64,000 bases of DNA from assembly GCF_026210795.1 (NCBI RefSeq), contig NC_089444.1:2222501-2286500 (forward strand), in the 5' to 3' direction. Made by a program: the position numbers and the translations under genes. Below the pieces are notes generated by a model. That model saw only the letters and a list, made by a program, of their open reading frames with translations. It did not search any database and was not told the origin of the DNA. The number at the start of each line of letters is the position of its first letter. Positions within the stretch are counted from its first letter, which is position 1. Positions 1-10,235 of this stretch are shown here, in pieces. The stretch is from Rhizophagus irregularis. Its lineage: Eukaryota; Glomeromycota; Glomeromycetes; Glomerales; Glomeraceae.

Positions 1-375
1 GTCCATTCTCTCCTCATGTCGGCTGTGGTCCAATGTTGTATCGTATGTTTACCTGTTTGAAGTTTTTTGTTAATTTGTCCAAATGTTAACGTATAATCTT
101 GTTGCATATGGACGAATTCTTTTTTTCTATTATCTGTAGATGGTAACTTCTTTGGCATCCTGAACGCCTGTGCGTTTTTTAAATACATTCCATCATTTTC
201 TAATCTATTTTCTGAGTCAAAGGGCGCCTTATCCGTCATATAATAGTTTTTTAGGTTGGGTGCCTTTTGTATGATATCTGTTAGTGAATTAAACCATTGC
301 GGAGTCCTGCCTCTTGCTGGTCTTTTATTGATGTCACAGATTTGTTGCCATGTGACTGTGTCCGAAGCGTCCTGA

Positions 376-1060
376 TTAACTAATTGTAATGCACCGTAGA
401 TCGACATAGATGCAGCTTTTCTTATAATGAATTCTTTGTCTTTCCCTGTGCATCTTTGACGCTTGTTGATATACAAAGTTTCTTACGTTCGGTCCTATTA
501 GTGGTATGTCCCATTCTTCGTTATCTGTTAATGGTTGAAATTTAAATAAGTAGTCGTGTGCTTTTCTCATTACGTTGTAGGCGTGATTGTTAGGCATTTT
601 GTTGAGAACTGTGACGTCCGGCTCCATCAATAAAATGCAAGACGTTATATTTAATATTAGTTGCGCCTTTTTTAATCTCATTTTAACTACGTCCGCCTGT
701 TTCGATTGCGAGTTAATGGTGACTAGGAATTCTGATATTTGCGCTGCTATTTGATTTCTCCACAGGTTCTTTAATTTGCCTTGTGCTGAGTGGAGAAGAA
801 TGTTGTCGATGACAGTTGCTGGGCAGTCGCGTCTTATGTTTAATTGTTTGCATAACCGGCTTAAAAATTTCCTCATATTTTTTGTCTTCCCACACGGTTG
901 TTTTAAGCCTATATTCTAGTCGCGGGAGTAAAACAGTGTTAATAATGTAGATCGCTTGCGCATGTGTTATGTGTTTGTGTCTAATCGCCCCTACTATTGT
1001 CGATATCTCTTTCTTTACTATAGCTTCTATGGTTTGTCTCCTTTGTCTGCTTTGAACCAT
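376..1060 (-). pseudogene. LINE C-terminal region, frameshifted
   Basis: Two overlapping minus-strand frames (713-1060 and 376-876) carry the part of the LINE protein downstream of the reverse transcriptase core. A third frame continues from about 410 through the left edge of the window with no stop. The segment is rich in Arg, Lys and Gln, with phrases such as HKHITHAQAIYIINTVLLPR that resemble the thumb/connection part of LINE reverse transcriptases. I see no complete RNase H motif. The frame changes at about 1030-1060, 713-876 and 376-410 show accumulated indels. Confidence 0.7.
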
Positions 1061-1935
1061 ACTCCCAGAATGCGTATTGGAACTGATCCCTTGTTGACAA
1101 ACACTTTGTCGTTATTTTTCCCTATCTCCAAGAACCTTTCGTTTTCGTTGCTTTCTTCCGGATTTACAACGATAATTTCAGTTTTTTCCCCGTTAATTTT
1201 TATGTCATTGATATCAAAAAATTCGTCCGCAATTAGTAAAATTTCTTCTGCTTCATTTTTACTTTTGGCGATCCATTGTGTGTCATCTGCGTATGCCGAC
1301 ACGGCGGTTCGTACTGTTATTTTCCGTTTATTATTATTAAAAACGTTGTCCGGCCAATTTAGCTCCATGCAGTAACCTAAAGCTTCATCTTCCTGTATTC
1401 TATGGAGGAGGGGATCGTAAAAAATTCTCCAGATCAATGGGGATATAACCTCCCCTTGGTCTATACCATCGCATGCTGTGAAAGTATCGGTTACACCGTA
1501 CGCCGTGATGATCTTGATCTTACGGTTTTTGTAGATATTTATGATGAAATTAATGGTGGATGGTGGTAATCTAATTCTCTCCAGAGCTTTTTGCAAGGGA
1601 ACCATTCCGACGCTGTCGAAGGCTTTCGCCATGTCTTGAGCCACTATCCATACTGTCTTATTCTCTTCACGAGCGTCTTCTAGAATACCATTAATTATTG
1701 AAAGTGGTGCTGATGTAGATTCGCCTGGTAATCCCACGTAATTTGGTCCTTTTAAAATTTCGTGTTTACTGAGAATATTTCCTAGGCGTTTTGTGGTAAT
1801 TTTGACTGCACATTTACGCAGGCACTCAATAAGTAAAATTGGTCTCGTCCTTGCTAGGTTGAAATCCCAATCATAAGTCTTGGGGATCGGATACAATTGA
1901 GAGATTTTCCATTTCGTAGGTATGTTTTGTAACAA
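1027..1935 (-). pseudogene. LINE reverse transcriptase domain
   Basis: This 302-residue open stretch is a reverse transcriptase palm. It holds the motif AQDMAKAFDSV (first catalytic Asp), the GIDQGEVISPLIWRIFYDPL block, and the catalytic SAYADDTQW box. The order and spacing match non-LTR retrotransposon enzymes (RVT_1 type). The upstream part of the domain is in the neighbouring frame (1854-2591), so a frameshift near 1854-1935 separates it from the linker. It would copy element RNA into DNA at the nicked target. It is not expected to work alone because the rest of the protein is out of frame. Confidence 0.88.
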
Positions 1936-2591
1936 ATAACATAGTCCGTGTATTGCCTGAACAAGTCATTGGCTTTTGCACCAGCTTTCTTGATTAATTT
2001 ATAGCTGATGTTAGAGATGCCTGGTGCTGATTTATCGTTCATAGTTTCGAGCATCTCATACCACTCTTGTTCGGTCGGTATATCATTTAGGTGTTCGTAA
2101 ATTTCCGGGTTTATGTCTTTCCGCGGTTCATATATTTCTTTCCACTGTTCTGGGAGATTCTCGAATTTATGATTTCGTGAGCGGAATAGGGATGAATACG
2201 CGTTAATCGCTTCTGTATGGACTTCTTCTTTAGAGTTCAGGCAATATTTCTTCTTGGGTATCAGTGAGTATACGTATTCTGTCCAGATTGATTTTTGAGT
2301 ATGTTTGTCTAGGATGCTATTAATCATTTTCCGTTGATCCTTGGTAATCATACTATTTCTTTCTTCTATCCTTTTCTTTATTGATGCTTCTTTGATTGCC
2401 TTGTCCTTTATTTTAATTATTCTTCTGACTATTTTCAGCCAGTTTCTCGTTTCGCATTTCCATGTGTGCCAGTCCGTGTCTTCCGTTATCTCTGCTATGT
2501 TGGTTCCGTAACATTGGTTGAACGATTTAATTCCTTTTGATGCGTTGCGTAACTCTACCCCCTTCAATTCGTTTTTATATAATTTCCTCAT
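1854..2591 (-). pseudogene. LINE linker and start of reverse transcriptase
   Basis: This 245-residue minus-strand stretch lies between the endonuclease and the reverse transcriptase. It is basic and helical, and contains the block QEWYEMLETMNDKSAPGISN. That corresponds to the conserved lead-in of LINE reverse transcriptases (the 'K-aPG-Dgi' region). It overlaps the next block in another frame, so a shift lies between about 1854 and 1935. A frame change also separates it from the endonuclease, in 2592-2773. Confidence 0.75.
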
Positions 2592-2773
2592 TATACTTCT
2601 AATATATAATAGGTCCTTACGTTCTTTAGAGGAGTTTTCGATTTCTTTATAATTCCTATTAAAGTTGGTTTTGACGCCGCCTATTTTCTTGTGTGGAATG
2701 TGTTTAAGCGCGGCCTGTTGTATGCAGTTACATATGATGTCCCATAATTTATTTAGTGTATCCTCATTTTCGT

Positions 2774-3658
2774 CTATGGTTCTCTGTATCTGAAGGCTTT
2801 ATGTTTCTTCAGAAGGCCATTAAGGTATTTTTCATATCTGTTCCACTGTTCATTTGTGGTGTTTTCGTAGTCGTATACAATACGTGTTGAGCTCTTTTCT
2901 GCTCTTCTACCTCCTTTGTTGTTAGTGACTATTATATTAGTGAAAGAGATTTCTGCGAGTGTGATGTTGTGATCACTATCTGTAATGTCAATTGACTGGT
3001 ATATGTGACTCTTTCTTATGTTAGCTTCAAGTTTAGGGTCCGCCCGTATGTAGTCAATTCTAGTTGATGTATTTTTGTTTTTCCATGTGAAGCATCTCTT
3101 TTTGGGATTTAGTTTTCTGTACGTGTCCGTAAAAAAGGCATTGTCTAACCACGTAATTATATTTGAAGGTTTTTTTCCGAGTTTGGATGGGCCGCTATAA
3201 TCTAGTGTTCTGTCCAAATATGAGTTGAGATCTCCTATCAGAATGTAATACCTATTTTTTTTACTGTGATTAGTGAATTCTTTTTTAATATAGCTTGTTA
3301 GTTCACTTTGTATTTTCGTGTCTGATGGTGGTATGTATATTACACCTACTATGAGCGTGCAATTCTTGAAGAGTACTAAGGCTTCTATGTAAGATGCACC
3401 TATTCTATTGACTTTTCCAATGTGTTTTTCCCATTTCTTGTTAATCATTATGCAAACTCCTGACCCTTTTATCTTGTTGTCTTTGTTAGTCCAGAAAGAG
3501 GTATATTCTAGTGTTTGTTTGTTCCAAAATTTTCCGTGTTTTCTATCTCTGTTTGTTTCGCATATACCTATTATATCAGCTCCTTTGTTTGAACAGTATT
3601 CTATTAGTAAATTAAGTTTGGAATGATCGGGGCCCAGGCCGTTAATGTTGTGTCCCAT
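2774..3658 (-). pseudogene. LINE APE-type endonuclease domain
   Basis: This 294-residue stretch is an endonuclease/exonuclease/phosphatase-fold nuclease that nicks the target for LINE integration. Visible catalytic signatures are the N-terminal GHNINGLG block, GICETN, LIGDLNSYLD, the TRIDYIRA box, and the C-terminal SDHNITLAEI block with the terminal Asp-His pair. The same frame stays open upstream to about 3795, so the real N-terminus may lie before the Met at 3658. The piece at 3664-3855 is in another frame and is Thr/Glu/Arg-rich. It could be the end of an ORF1-like region or a frameshifted leader. Confidence 0.88.
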
Positions 3659-4362
3659 GAATGTTAAATTGTATGTGTTGTTGTTATATACATTTGCATT
3701 TTGTTGCGTGTAGTTATTCTCTGTCTGCTGTGTACGCGTCGTGTTTCTGTCTTGAATGTTTTTGTTTTTGGGGGAGTGTTGGGCCGTTGTTCAAAATCTC
3801 CCTCTTCTGTTTCTACTTTACGTGTAGTTTCTGTTTCTCTGTTTGTTGTCCTCAACGATAGGAGTTTTTGTTTAGGCTCAGCTAAACAAATTCTTTATTG
3901 TTTTGAATGGCATTGTCCCCGTTTTTTTGTATTATTCCTTTTCCATAAAAAAGAAATATTATATATAATTATATTACTTTTAATTAATAATTTTTTATAC
4001 TTTTTTTTTTAGTTTTGCGTATTATATATTATATTTTATAGCATATATAAATTTCTGCATTATAGTATATTATAATTAGTAACTATAATATATAATTGTA
4101 TTTACTATATTATTTGATTTTTATTAATATAGTTCAAATATGTAAAGAAAGTTCATTTCTCCTAACTCTTAAGATATAATTCAGGTTAGTATTCCTTACG
4201 AGTTGAATCGAATTGAGTTTTGAATCAATTTTTTATATGATAAAATTTGTTCTATGTTAATTTTTATAATACTTTAACTATATTATTTATATTATGCAAG
4301 TCTATGCAAGTCATTTTGAGTCACATATGCGGGATACTAATCCAGGTATTTGTGTTCAAATA

Positions 4363-4600
4363 GGACTCTGCTTATTTATAAGATAGATTACCAGAAACCT
4401 AAAGTAAAATTTATAATTGAGAATTTTTGAAAATCCTACTATATATAGATAAATTACACTTAAAAAAGGAAATATTACACTACGTTGTTATGATTTTTTT
4501 TTCTTTTTAGATCAATTAACCAATAGGATCTCTGGTAAAATTACCAGTAAATTTAAAATTTTTTCTGAAGATCTCTATTAAGAGTAAGTGAATTCTGTCC
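4363..4600 (+). repeat. Diverged copy of 218-base TIR family
   Basis: The segment starts with GGACTCTGCTTATTTATAAG and contains the core TGTTATGATTTTTTTTCTTT followed by an AATTAACCAATAGGATCT block. The same core lies at 7100-7160 on this strand and, reversed, inside 7813-8030. The right end is degenerate. It is probably an old non-autonomous DNA element. Confidence 0.6.
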
Positions 4601-6289
4601 AAATCTTTCAATATTTTCTATTCTTATTTATATTTTATTTTATATTCAGTTTCATAGTTTTTTATATTATTCATCATATTTTAAAAATAGACATTTTGAA
4701 ATAAAAGTAAACTGTTGCAAAAAAAAAAAATAACCCAAAGTATTCTATATATAAATATAAAAAATATATGGAAATAAGTATTTTCTTTATATAAAATCAA
4801 TCATTTAAATTATTTAATAAAATTATTAATTTTAATATAAACTTCAGTATTAAAAAAAACTTTAATTGCAATATTTAAAAATCTGCATAAATATTCTGTT
4901 ATTTTTAATATTAAAATATATAAATATATATATAAACCAGTTTTTTTTTCTATATATTTGCATAAATATAAAGGTATATAAATTAAATATAAAATTTTAA
5001 ATTCTTATTATTTTTACACATAAATTATAGCAACATGTATATTATTTTACATGCACCCATCTAATATTTTATAAATTTTATTGTAAATAATTATAATAAC
5101 ATATTAATAAATAAATGCAAATTTATATTTCATATTTACAAAATAAACAAAATAATTGAATTAGCATTTTGAACTTTCAAATTTTAACTAAACTAACTTA
5201 ACTCTAACTTTAACCTGATTTAATATTTACTTTAATTCAATATTACAAATCTAATAATTCAATACTTCATTATTTCTTTTTTTTCAATTCCATTCCTATT
5301 GTATAAATTACATTTCAACCTATTGAAACTTCATTAAACTGAGTTAAAATTTGTAAAAGTTCTTTATATCTTACAGTTTTAGATGGTCATCTTTTAAGAT
5401 ATTTGATTATAGGATTTTCAATTGTTTTATTATTTTCTTGGTTTACTTTTTTATCTATGATTTGATGTTGACAATTATGATATATATCTATATATTGTAA
5501 ATTTATTGCTTTCCAGTTTTTTTTTATCAATATATTTCTTAAATAAAGTAATAAAAAATTCATCACAACTTTTGCAACCAATTTGCTTAGTTTAATTAGT
5601 TAACTATTGTATATTAATATAATATAGATATTACTCTTTAAGAAAAGCATATTAATTAATATTAAATTTAAAAATTTCATCTGTTAAGTTAGAAATCAGA
5701 TATAGTATTAAGAGCTAAAAATCAAGCATTTAATTAACTTTTAAATTTTGTAATAGGATAAAAAGGTTGCTTTCTAAAATTTAATTAATTTGAAATAAAC
5801 TAGTATCGATTAAGAAATCTGATATAAAACTGTACATCTGAAGTTTATAACATTACACTAAATAGTATCTGCAAATTATTTTGCAGATTATTAAAGACAT
5901 ACATAAATATTTGTATATTCTATTATTCAATAAAATAACCAAGTGATATATATACTTTAAAAGAAGTTAAATAATTAACTCTTTAAAGATATTTAATAGT
6001 TGTTTTATTATATAATAATAGAAAATTTTGAAACATAATTTGTCTTATTTCTTGTTTTTTAATAAAATTAGAAAAAAAGAACCAATTTAATTTGGTAAAT
6101 AAAATGTGATTAAATAAATATATTTCAAATAAATATCTATTATCATACTTTGAAATTTTTAACCTTTAAATCTTCATTAATAATATAAGACTAGATGTAC
6201 CATCCAGTTCTGAATTCTATTTTAAGTATAAAAAAATATATTTATATTGTATTTAAATTCTAATTTAAGTATATTTTTATTATTTTAAG

Positions 6290-6425
6290 TATAATTTAAG
6301 TACTTAGGCAAAAAACAAGTACATTAAAAGGTATATTATAAGTATATTATAAATTAAAATTAATACTTATTTTAAGTATATTTTAAGTATATTTTAAATA
6401 TATTTTAAGTATATTTTAAGTATAA
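6290..6425. repeat. Tandem repeat, about 11-base unit
   Basis: Imperfect tandem copies of a unit close to TATTTTAAGTA run through this segment. It is a minisatellite-like array in non-coding DNA. Confidence 0.75.
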
Positions 6426-6510
6426 AGACTTTATGAATTTTATGATACCCATAAAGTAGGAAATTGTGACTTTTTCCCAGGTATTAAGGTGTCTAAAGAG
6501 TAAAGACAAT

Positions 6511-6753
6511 GTCTCAGTCAGTGTTGGAAATTCAGATTTTAAATCATATGCAGAATGCGCACATTATTTGAAATTTTTATGTGCGCAAATTCATATGCAA
6601 TGTGCGGAAATATGTAAAATATACAAGAATGTGTTAGATATGCAAATTTCTGTGTGCGCAAAGCGCACACAAAAATTTTTGGTCATGTGCGGAGTTTTTA
6701 AAATTTGTGCGCGCGCACACTCCGCATATTGAATTTCCAACACTGGTCTCAGT
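6511..6753. mobile_element. hAT-type MITE with perfect 16-base TIRs and 8-base TSD
   Basis: The element at 6519-6745 (227 bases) begins CAGTGTTGGAAATTCA and ends with its exact reverse complement. It is flanked on both sides by GTCTCAGT (6511-6518 and 6746-6753). An 8-base duplication and a CAGTG terminus are hallmarks of hAT elements. The interior has no transposase but is unusually rich in GTGCGC and ATGTGCGGA palindromic words, unlike the surrounding AT-rich DNA. The perfect ends and duplication suggest a fairly recent insertion. Confidence 0.92.
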
Positions 6754-7039
6754 GTAAAAGTATGTGAATTTGCATTTAAAGAATTAGATACTGGACTACC
6801 AGATATTGAAAATAGAATCTTATGGTTAAGATAATTTATTATTAAATAAAGTCTATCTACAGAGTCAAACAATTACTCAACAGTACACATGTTGAATACT
6901 ATTAGTATGACAAGTGATTTGTAGTTTAATTATATTAGAATAGTTATTAGAAAATTTTACTTTGTATATATTTTCTTAATTTTTTTTACTTTAATAAAAT
7001 TGCAAATTTACTGCAATAAAAAAAAAAAAGTATAAAGAC

Positions 7040-7195
7040 TTTTCATAGGGATAAAGTAAAGTTTACATATAAAATTTTTTAAAAATTCTACTATAAAAGG
7101 AATTTTTATATTACATTATTATAATTTTTTCCTTTTTAGTTAATTAACCAATAAAATTTAAGAAATTCTAAAGTAAGATTTTATATAAAAGTGTT
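7040..7195 (+). repeat. Partial copy of 218-base TIR family
   Basis: The core (TTCTACTATAAAAGGAATTT ... TTTTTTCCTTTTTAGTTAAT, then TAACCAATAAAATTTAAGAA) matches the reverse complement of the interior of 7813-8030. The terminal repeats are not recognisable, so this copy is truncated or decayed. Confidence 0.6.
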
Positions 7196-7800
7196 TTTTT
7201 TTTGCAAAGGTGATTATTGAACCTACTATACTGCGAATCTATAATTGATTTTCATTATTTTTATTAGTTCTTTTATTAGTAAAAGCTTATTAAATTTATT
7301 ACAAAATATATTAAATAATAAAATTTTTATATTTTTATAATTAAATAATGAGTTATTATCAAATATTTTTAAATTAAAAAAGCTTTATTTATTTTTAAAA
7401 TATAAAAATATTGTAATTGTAAATTACCTGTAAGATGGTTTTCAGTGACTTGAATTCTAAAATAACATAAAGAATATAAGAGATTTTAAGCTGTATTAAT
7501 AAATATTTCTTTAAATATTAATATAAGTGTTTTATATCTTACTAGAGATTTAGTTCAATTACTATTGGTTTTTTATAAAGAATATCAAACATACAATATT
7601 ATTTAAAATTATAAACAAAGAAAATTAATTATATATTATGATACATAAGTTAATTTAGATAAAATTATTAATATTAATTTTAATTTCAAAAAATTTAATA
7701 GTGTTTAATCACAGTATTTTTCACCTATTTAAATTAATCTAAAAATAAGCTACCAAAAAAAAAATCCTAATCAGAAGCAGAATCCAGGTAAGAATTTTAA

Positions 7801-8043
7801 TCTTATGCAGGACCCTGCTTACTTATAATAAAGGTCACCGTAGAAAATTAGCCTTTTACTAATAGTTTTTACCTTACTTTTTTCTTAAATTCTATTGGTT
7901 AATTAGCTAAAAAGGAAAAAAATCATAACAATGTAACATAAAATTTCCTTTTATAGTAGGATCTGCAAAGAATTTTATATATGATTTTTACCTTAAGCCT
8001 GGAGGTGACCTATCTTATAAGTAAGCAGGGTTCTTCTTATGCA
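7801..8043 (-). mobile_element. 218-base TIR element (MITE) with 9-base flanking repeat
   Basis: The left end at 7813-7839 reads CCCTGCTTACTTATAATAAA then GGTCACC. The reverse complement of 8004-8030 matches it at 25 of 27 positions. The 9-base word TCTTATGCA occurs just outside both ends (7801-7809 and 8035-8043). It is separated from the repeats by three bases on the left and four on the right, so the exact ends may be 7810-8034. The interior has no open frame. A 9-base duplication would fit a Mutator-type element, but the family assignment is only a guess. Confidence 0.8.
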
Positions 8044-8590
8044 CAAGAATTTGAATAGATAAAATAAGAAGTAAAAGTCTTTTAAAAAAAACTCAAATAA
8101 ACAAAAAGGCTTTGATAGTAGCAACGTTTTAGTTAAAATCAGAAATACTACTAAGAATATTGGTTAACTGATAGAAAAGAGAAAGAGGCCAAGAAAATTG
8201 TATAGTAAAAAAATATATTTGCTATTCAAATTATTACTAATGATTTTCTTTTTTTATTTTATAATTTTTTATTTTGACTTTTATTTTGTTATTTCTCTAT
8301 TTTTTTTTTACTTTGAGTTTTATGTTATAATTATAGTAAGTTTTTAGAATACTTAAAGGTGTAAACTGAAAGAAAGAGTTCTTCTTTAAGAAAAGACATT
8401 TATAAAGTGAACTTAAGTTTCAACTAACAGTATACATATACTAAAAATTAACAGGTGGTTTAGTACTTAAATAATTAAATTAGTTTAATTATTTAATCTT
8501 TATATGTATTTTGTTTAGATTTACATTTCTATTCTGATACTGCACTAAAAAAAAAAAATTATATTATATAAAATAACTTATATATTATAT

Positions 8591-9333
8591 TAAATAAATA
8601 ATATTAATTTGCACCCATTGGCTGCAAAGCATTTAAATTAATTCAAGATCGGGGCATTCGCAAGCTAATAACTTACTTCGAATCATGGACTGACTTGGAA
8701 AATGTCATTGGTAAGCCGTTTAACTTGGATGAATTTACTGGTGATTGGATGAGGTACTTTACTCCTAACTTGAAGCAAAGAAAGAGGAATCTTCAGAAGG
8801 CGAATCAAGAAGGAGACTAGCAAGGTTCGAACAACTAATACTAACATACAGTCGGAGCAGTAAGACAAAGGTGGACAAAGAAATCAAGAAGATCGATAAG
8901 GCCTTGGGCGTTATTGACAAGCTTACTATTTTAGCAGAAATAAGGTCGATGCTTAGAAAACTGGGAGCGTCATAATATAAGTTCGAAAGAATGGTTAGAT
9001 AGTCTTAGTTTTAGGAGTGTAGATGTAGTAGGGTGGCTTTGTTACTGACTGTTTCCTTATTTTTACATTTTTGTTTTTTTTTTGTTTTCATTTTAAATGT
9101 GGGGCTCTTTTTTTGTTTTTTCTTTTCCTGCATTTTTCTCTGGTTTGAAGGTACATTTGCACCAGGTTTATTAATGCATCCTCACATTGCACTTCGGGGG
9201 ATGGTTGACCTATTTTCTGTATTTTTTGTGGTGTAGTAGTTACACCTATATTGTATAGATCCAAGTGTTATTTTTAATAAACTGTAAATTTCAAAAAAAA
9301 ATAAATAAATAAATAAATAAATAATATTAATTT
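8591..9333 (+). mobile_element. 5'-truncated LINE with 20-base target duplication
   Basis: An identical 20-base sequence, TAAATAAATAATATTAATTT, lies at 8591-8610 and at 9314-9333. Between them is the 3' end of a LINE: a C-terminal coding tail (about 8632-8820), a 3' untranslated region of about 450 bases with an AATAAA-like signal near 9277, and an A-rich (TAAA)n tail. Truncation of the 5' end, an A-rich tail and a long duplication are the signature of target-primed reverse transcription. The right copy of the duplication merges with the tail repeat, so its exact length is uncertain by a few bases. Confidence 0.88.
8632..8820 (+). pseudogene. C-terminal tail of LINE protein
   Basis: The plus strand is open for about 62 codons, ending in TAG near 8818-8820. 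It includes RKLITYFESWTDLENVIGKP and ends in a Lys/Arg/Asn/Gln-rich tail. It has no start and no catalytic domain, as expected for the last residues of a 5'-truncated LINE. I cannot tell whether it belongs to the same family as the LINE at 1-3900, because the overlapping part of that copy is outside the window. Confidence 0.7.
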
Positions 9334-9378
9334 TTAATATTACATAATAATAAATAACTATTATTATATCAAATAAAT

Positions 9379-9520
9379 GGTATCCGATCAAATTCTCAAC
9401 AATCAATTACATGACTGACACAAGACCGACAACAAAATCTCGACAATCCAAAATCTCGACAATCTAAAATCCCAACAATCTAAAATTCCGACAACCTAAA
9501 ATCCTGACATGTTTTATTCC
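9379..9520 (+). repeat. Left terminal inverted repeat of MULE with tandem subunits
   Basis: After the outer end, several copies of a unit close to AAATCTCGACAATCCA follow in tandem (about 9435-9520). The reverse complement of 16240-16390 carries the same arrangement. Such arrays may act as transposase-binding sites; that role is inferred. Confidence 0.85.
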
Positions 9521-10235
9521 GACAAGTTAATTATTCTAACATTTTAAGAACAAAATTTAAGATTTATCACAATTAATTATATATCACAATAATTATTTAT
9601 TATAAACTATATTTCATTTATTTTATTTCTACATTTGTTTATACAGTATAATTGATGTTATTAATTTATAACTATATTGCTTAAGCTATTATTATCAATT
9701 CTTTGTAATAAACTATCATAATAATTTTTTTTATTTTTTACTAAATTAAAAAACTAAAAATTAATGCATTTTTTTGAATGTTCTATGCATAAATTCGCTA
9801 AATAAGTAATTACAAAAAATTATAAAGAAATGTTATGAGCAATTCCACGTAAATAATCCATTACTGTGCGATTTACTCTATCATTAAAAATTGTTGTAAT
9901 TCTATTTTCTCTATCAATTATAGCATTTTTTTGCTTTGGACGTTGTGCACCACGAAGAATATTTTCAATTTGTAATTCTACTTTTTGTTGCTCTTTTTGA
10001 AGTTCCTTAATAATAGTATAAATCCTAACATATGAATTACCAACTAAATTTAGGATTGGTAAAGTCCTTATTTTGGACCTAAAGACTCAGTCCTAAGACT
10101 GAGTCTGCAGATCTTTAAGTCCGATTTTTTGGACTAATAAGGAGTTAGTCTGAGTTCCTAACCAATAAAAAGGGTTCTTACATTTGGTATATATATTACA
10201 TGGTATTTTTAATTTTTGTTGTACAAACTTACACA

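Larger units (their letters stand above)
1..3900 (-). mobile_element. Decayed LINE (non-LTR) retrotransposon, 3' end outside window
   Basis: The minus strand carries, in the correct order, an APE-type endonuclease, a linker and a reverse transcriptase, spread over successive frames. The endonuclease block is at 2774-3658, the linker at 1854-2591, the reverse transcriptase at 1027-1935, and C-terminal blocks at 713-1060 and 376-876. A further minus-strand frame stays open from about 410 to the window edge. Each switch of frame marks an indel, so the copy cannot make the full protein. The region is visibly richer in G and C than the AT-rich DNA that follows it. The 5' end is near 3900, where similarity to coding sequence fades; the 3' tail and target duplication lie left of the window. 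The fungal LINE assignment is secure; the clade is not. Confidence 0.9.
3901..6510. other. AT-rich gene-free stretch
   Basis: No open frame here looks like protein; the short frames are low complexity. It holds a diverged copy of the 218-base inverted-repeat family at about 4363-4600, homopolymer A/T runs, and an 11-base tandem repeat at about 6290-6425. I see no RNA gene. Confidence 0.7.
6754..8590. other. AT-rich gene-free stretch with small DNA elements
   Basis: No coding sequence is recognisable. The stretch holds a second partial copy of the 218-base family core at about 7040-7195 and the best copy at 7810-8034. The rest is A/T-rich with homopolymer runs. Confidence 0.7.

Noticed and set aside
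3661-4012. Plus-strand frames rich in Cys and Phe
   Set aside because: Antisense of the LINE 5' region; no domain and reading into A/T runs.
5387-5581. 64-codon frame in the AT-rich spacer
   Set aside because: Low-complexity Ile/Asn/Lys composition expected by chance at this base composition.
6466-6872. Two opposite open frames, 88 and 93 codons
   Set aside because: Both run through the hAT MITE at 6519-6745 and depend on its palindromic content.
9430-9520. Short tandem units as a possible CRISPR-like array
   Set aside because: The units are contiguous without spacers and are mirrored at the other end of the MULE, so they belong to its terminal repeats.
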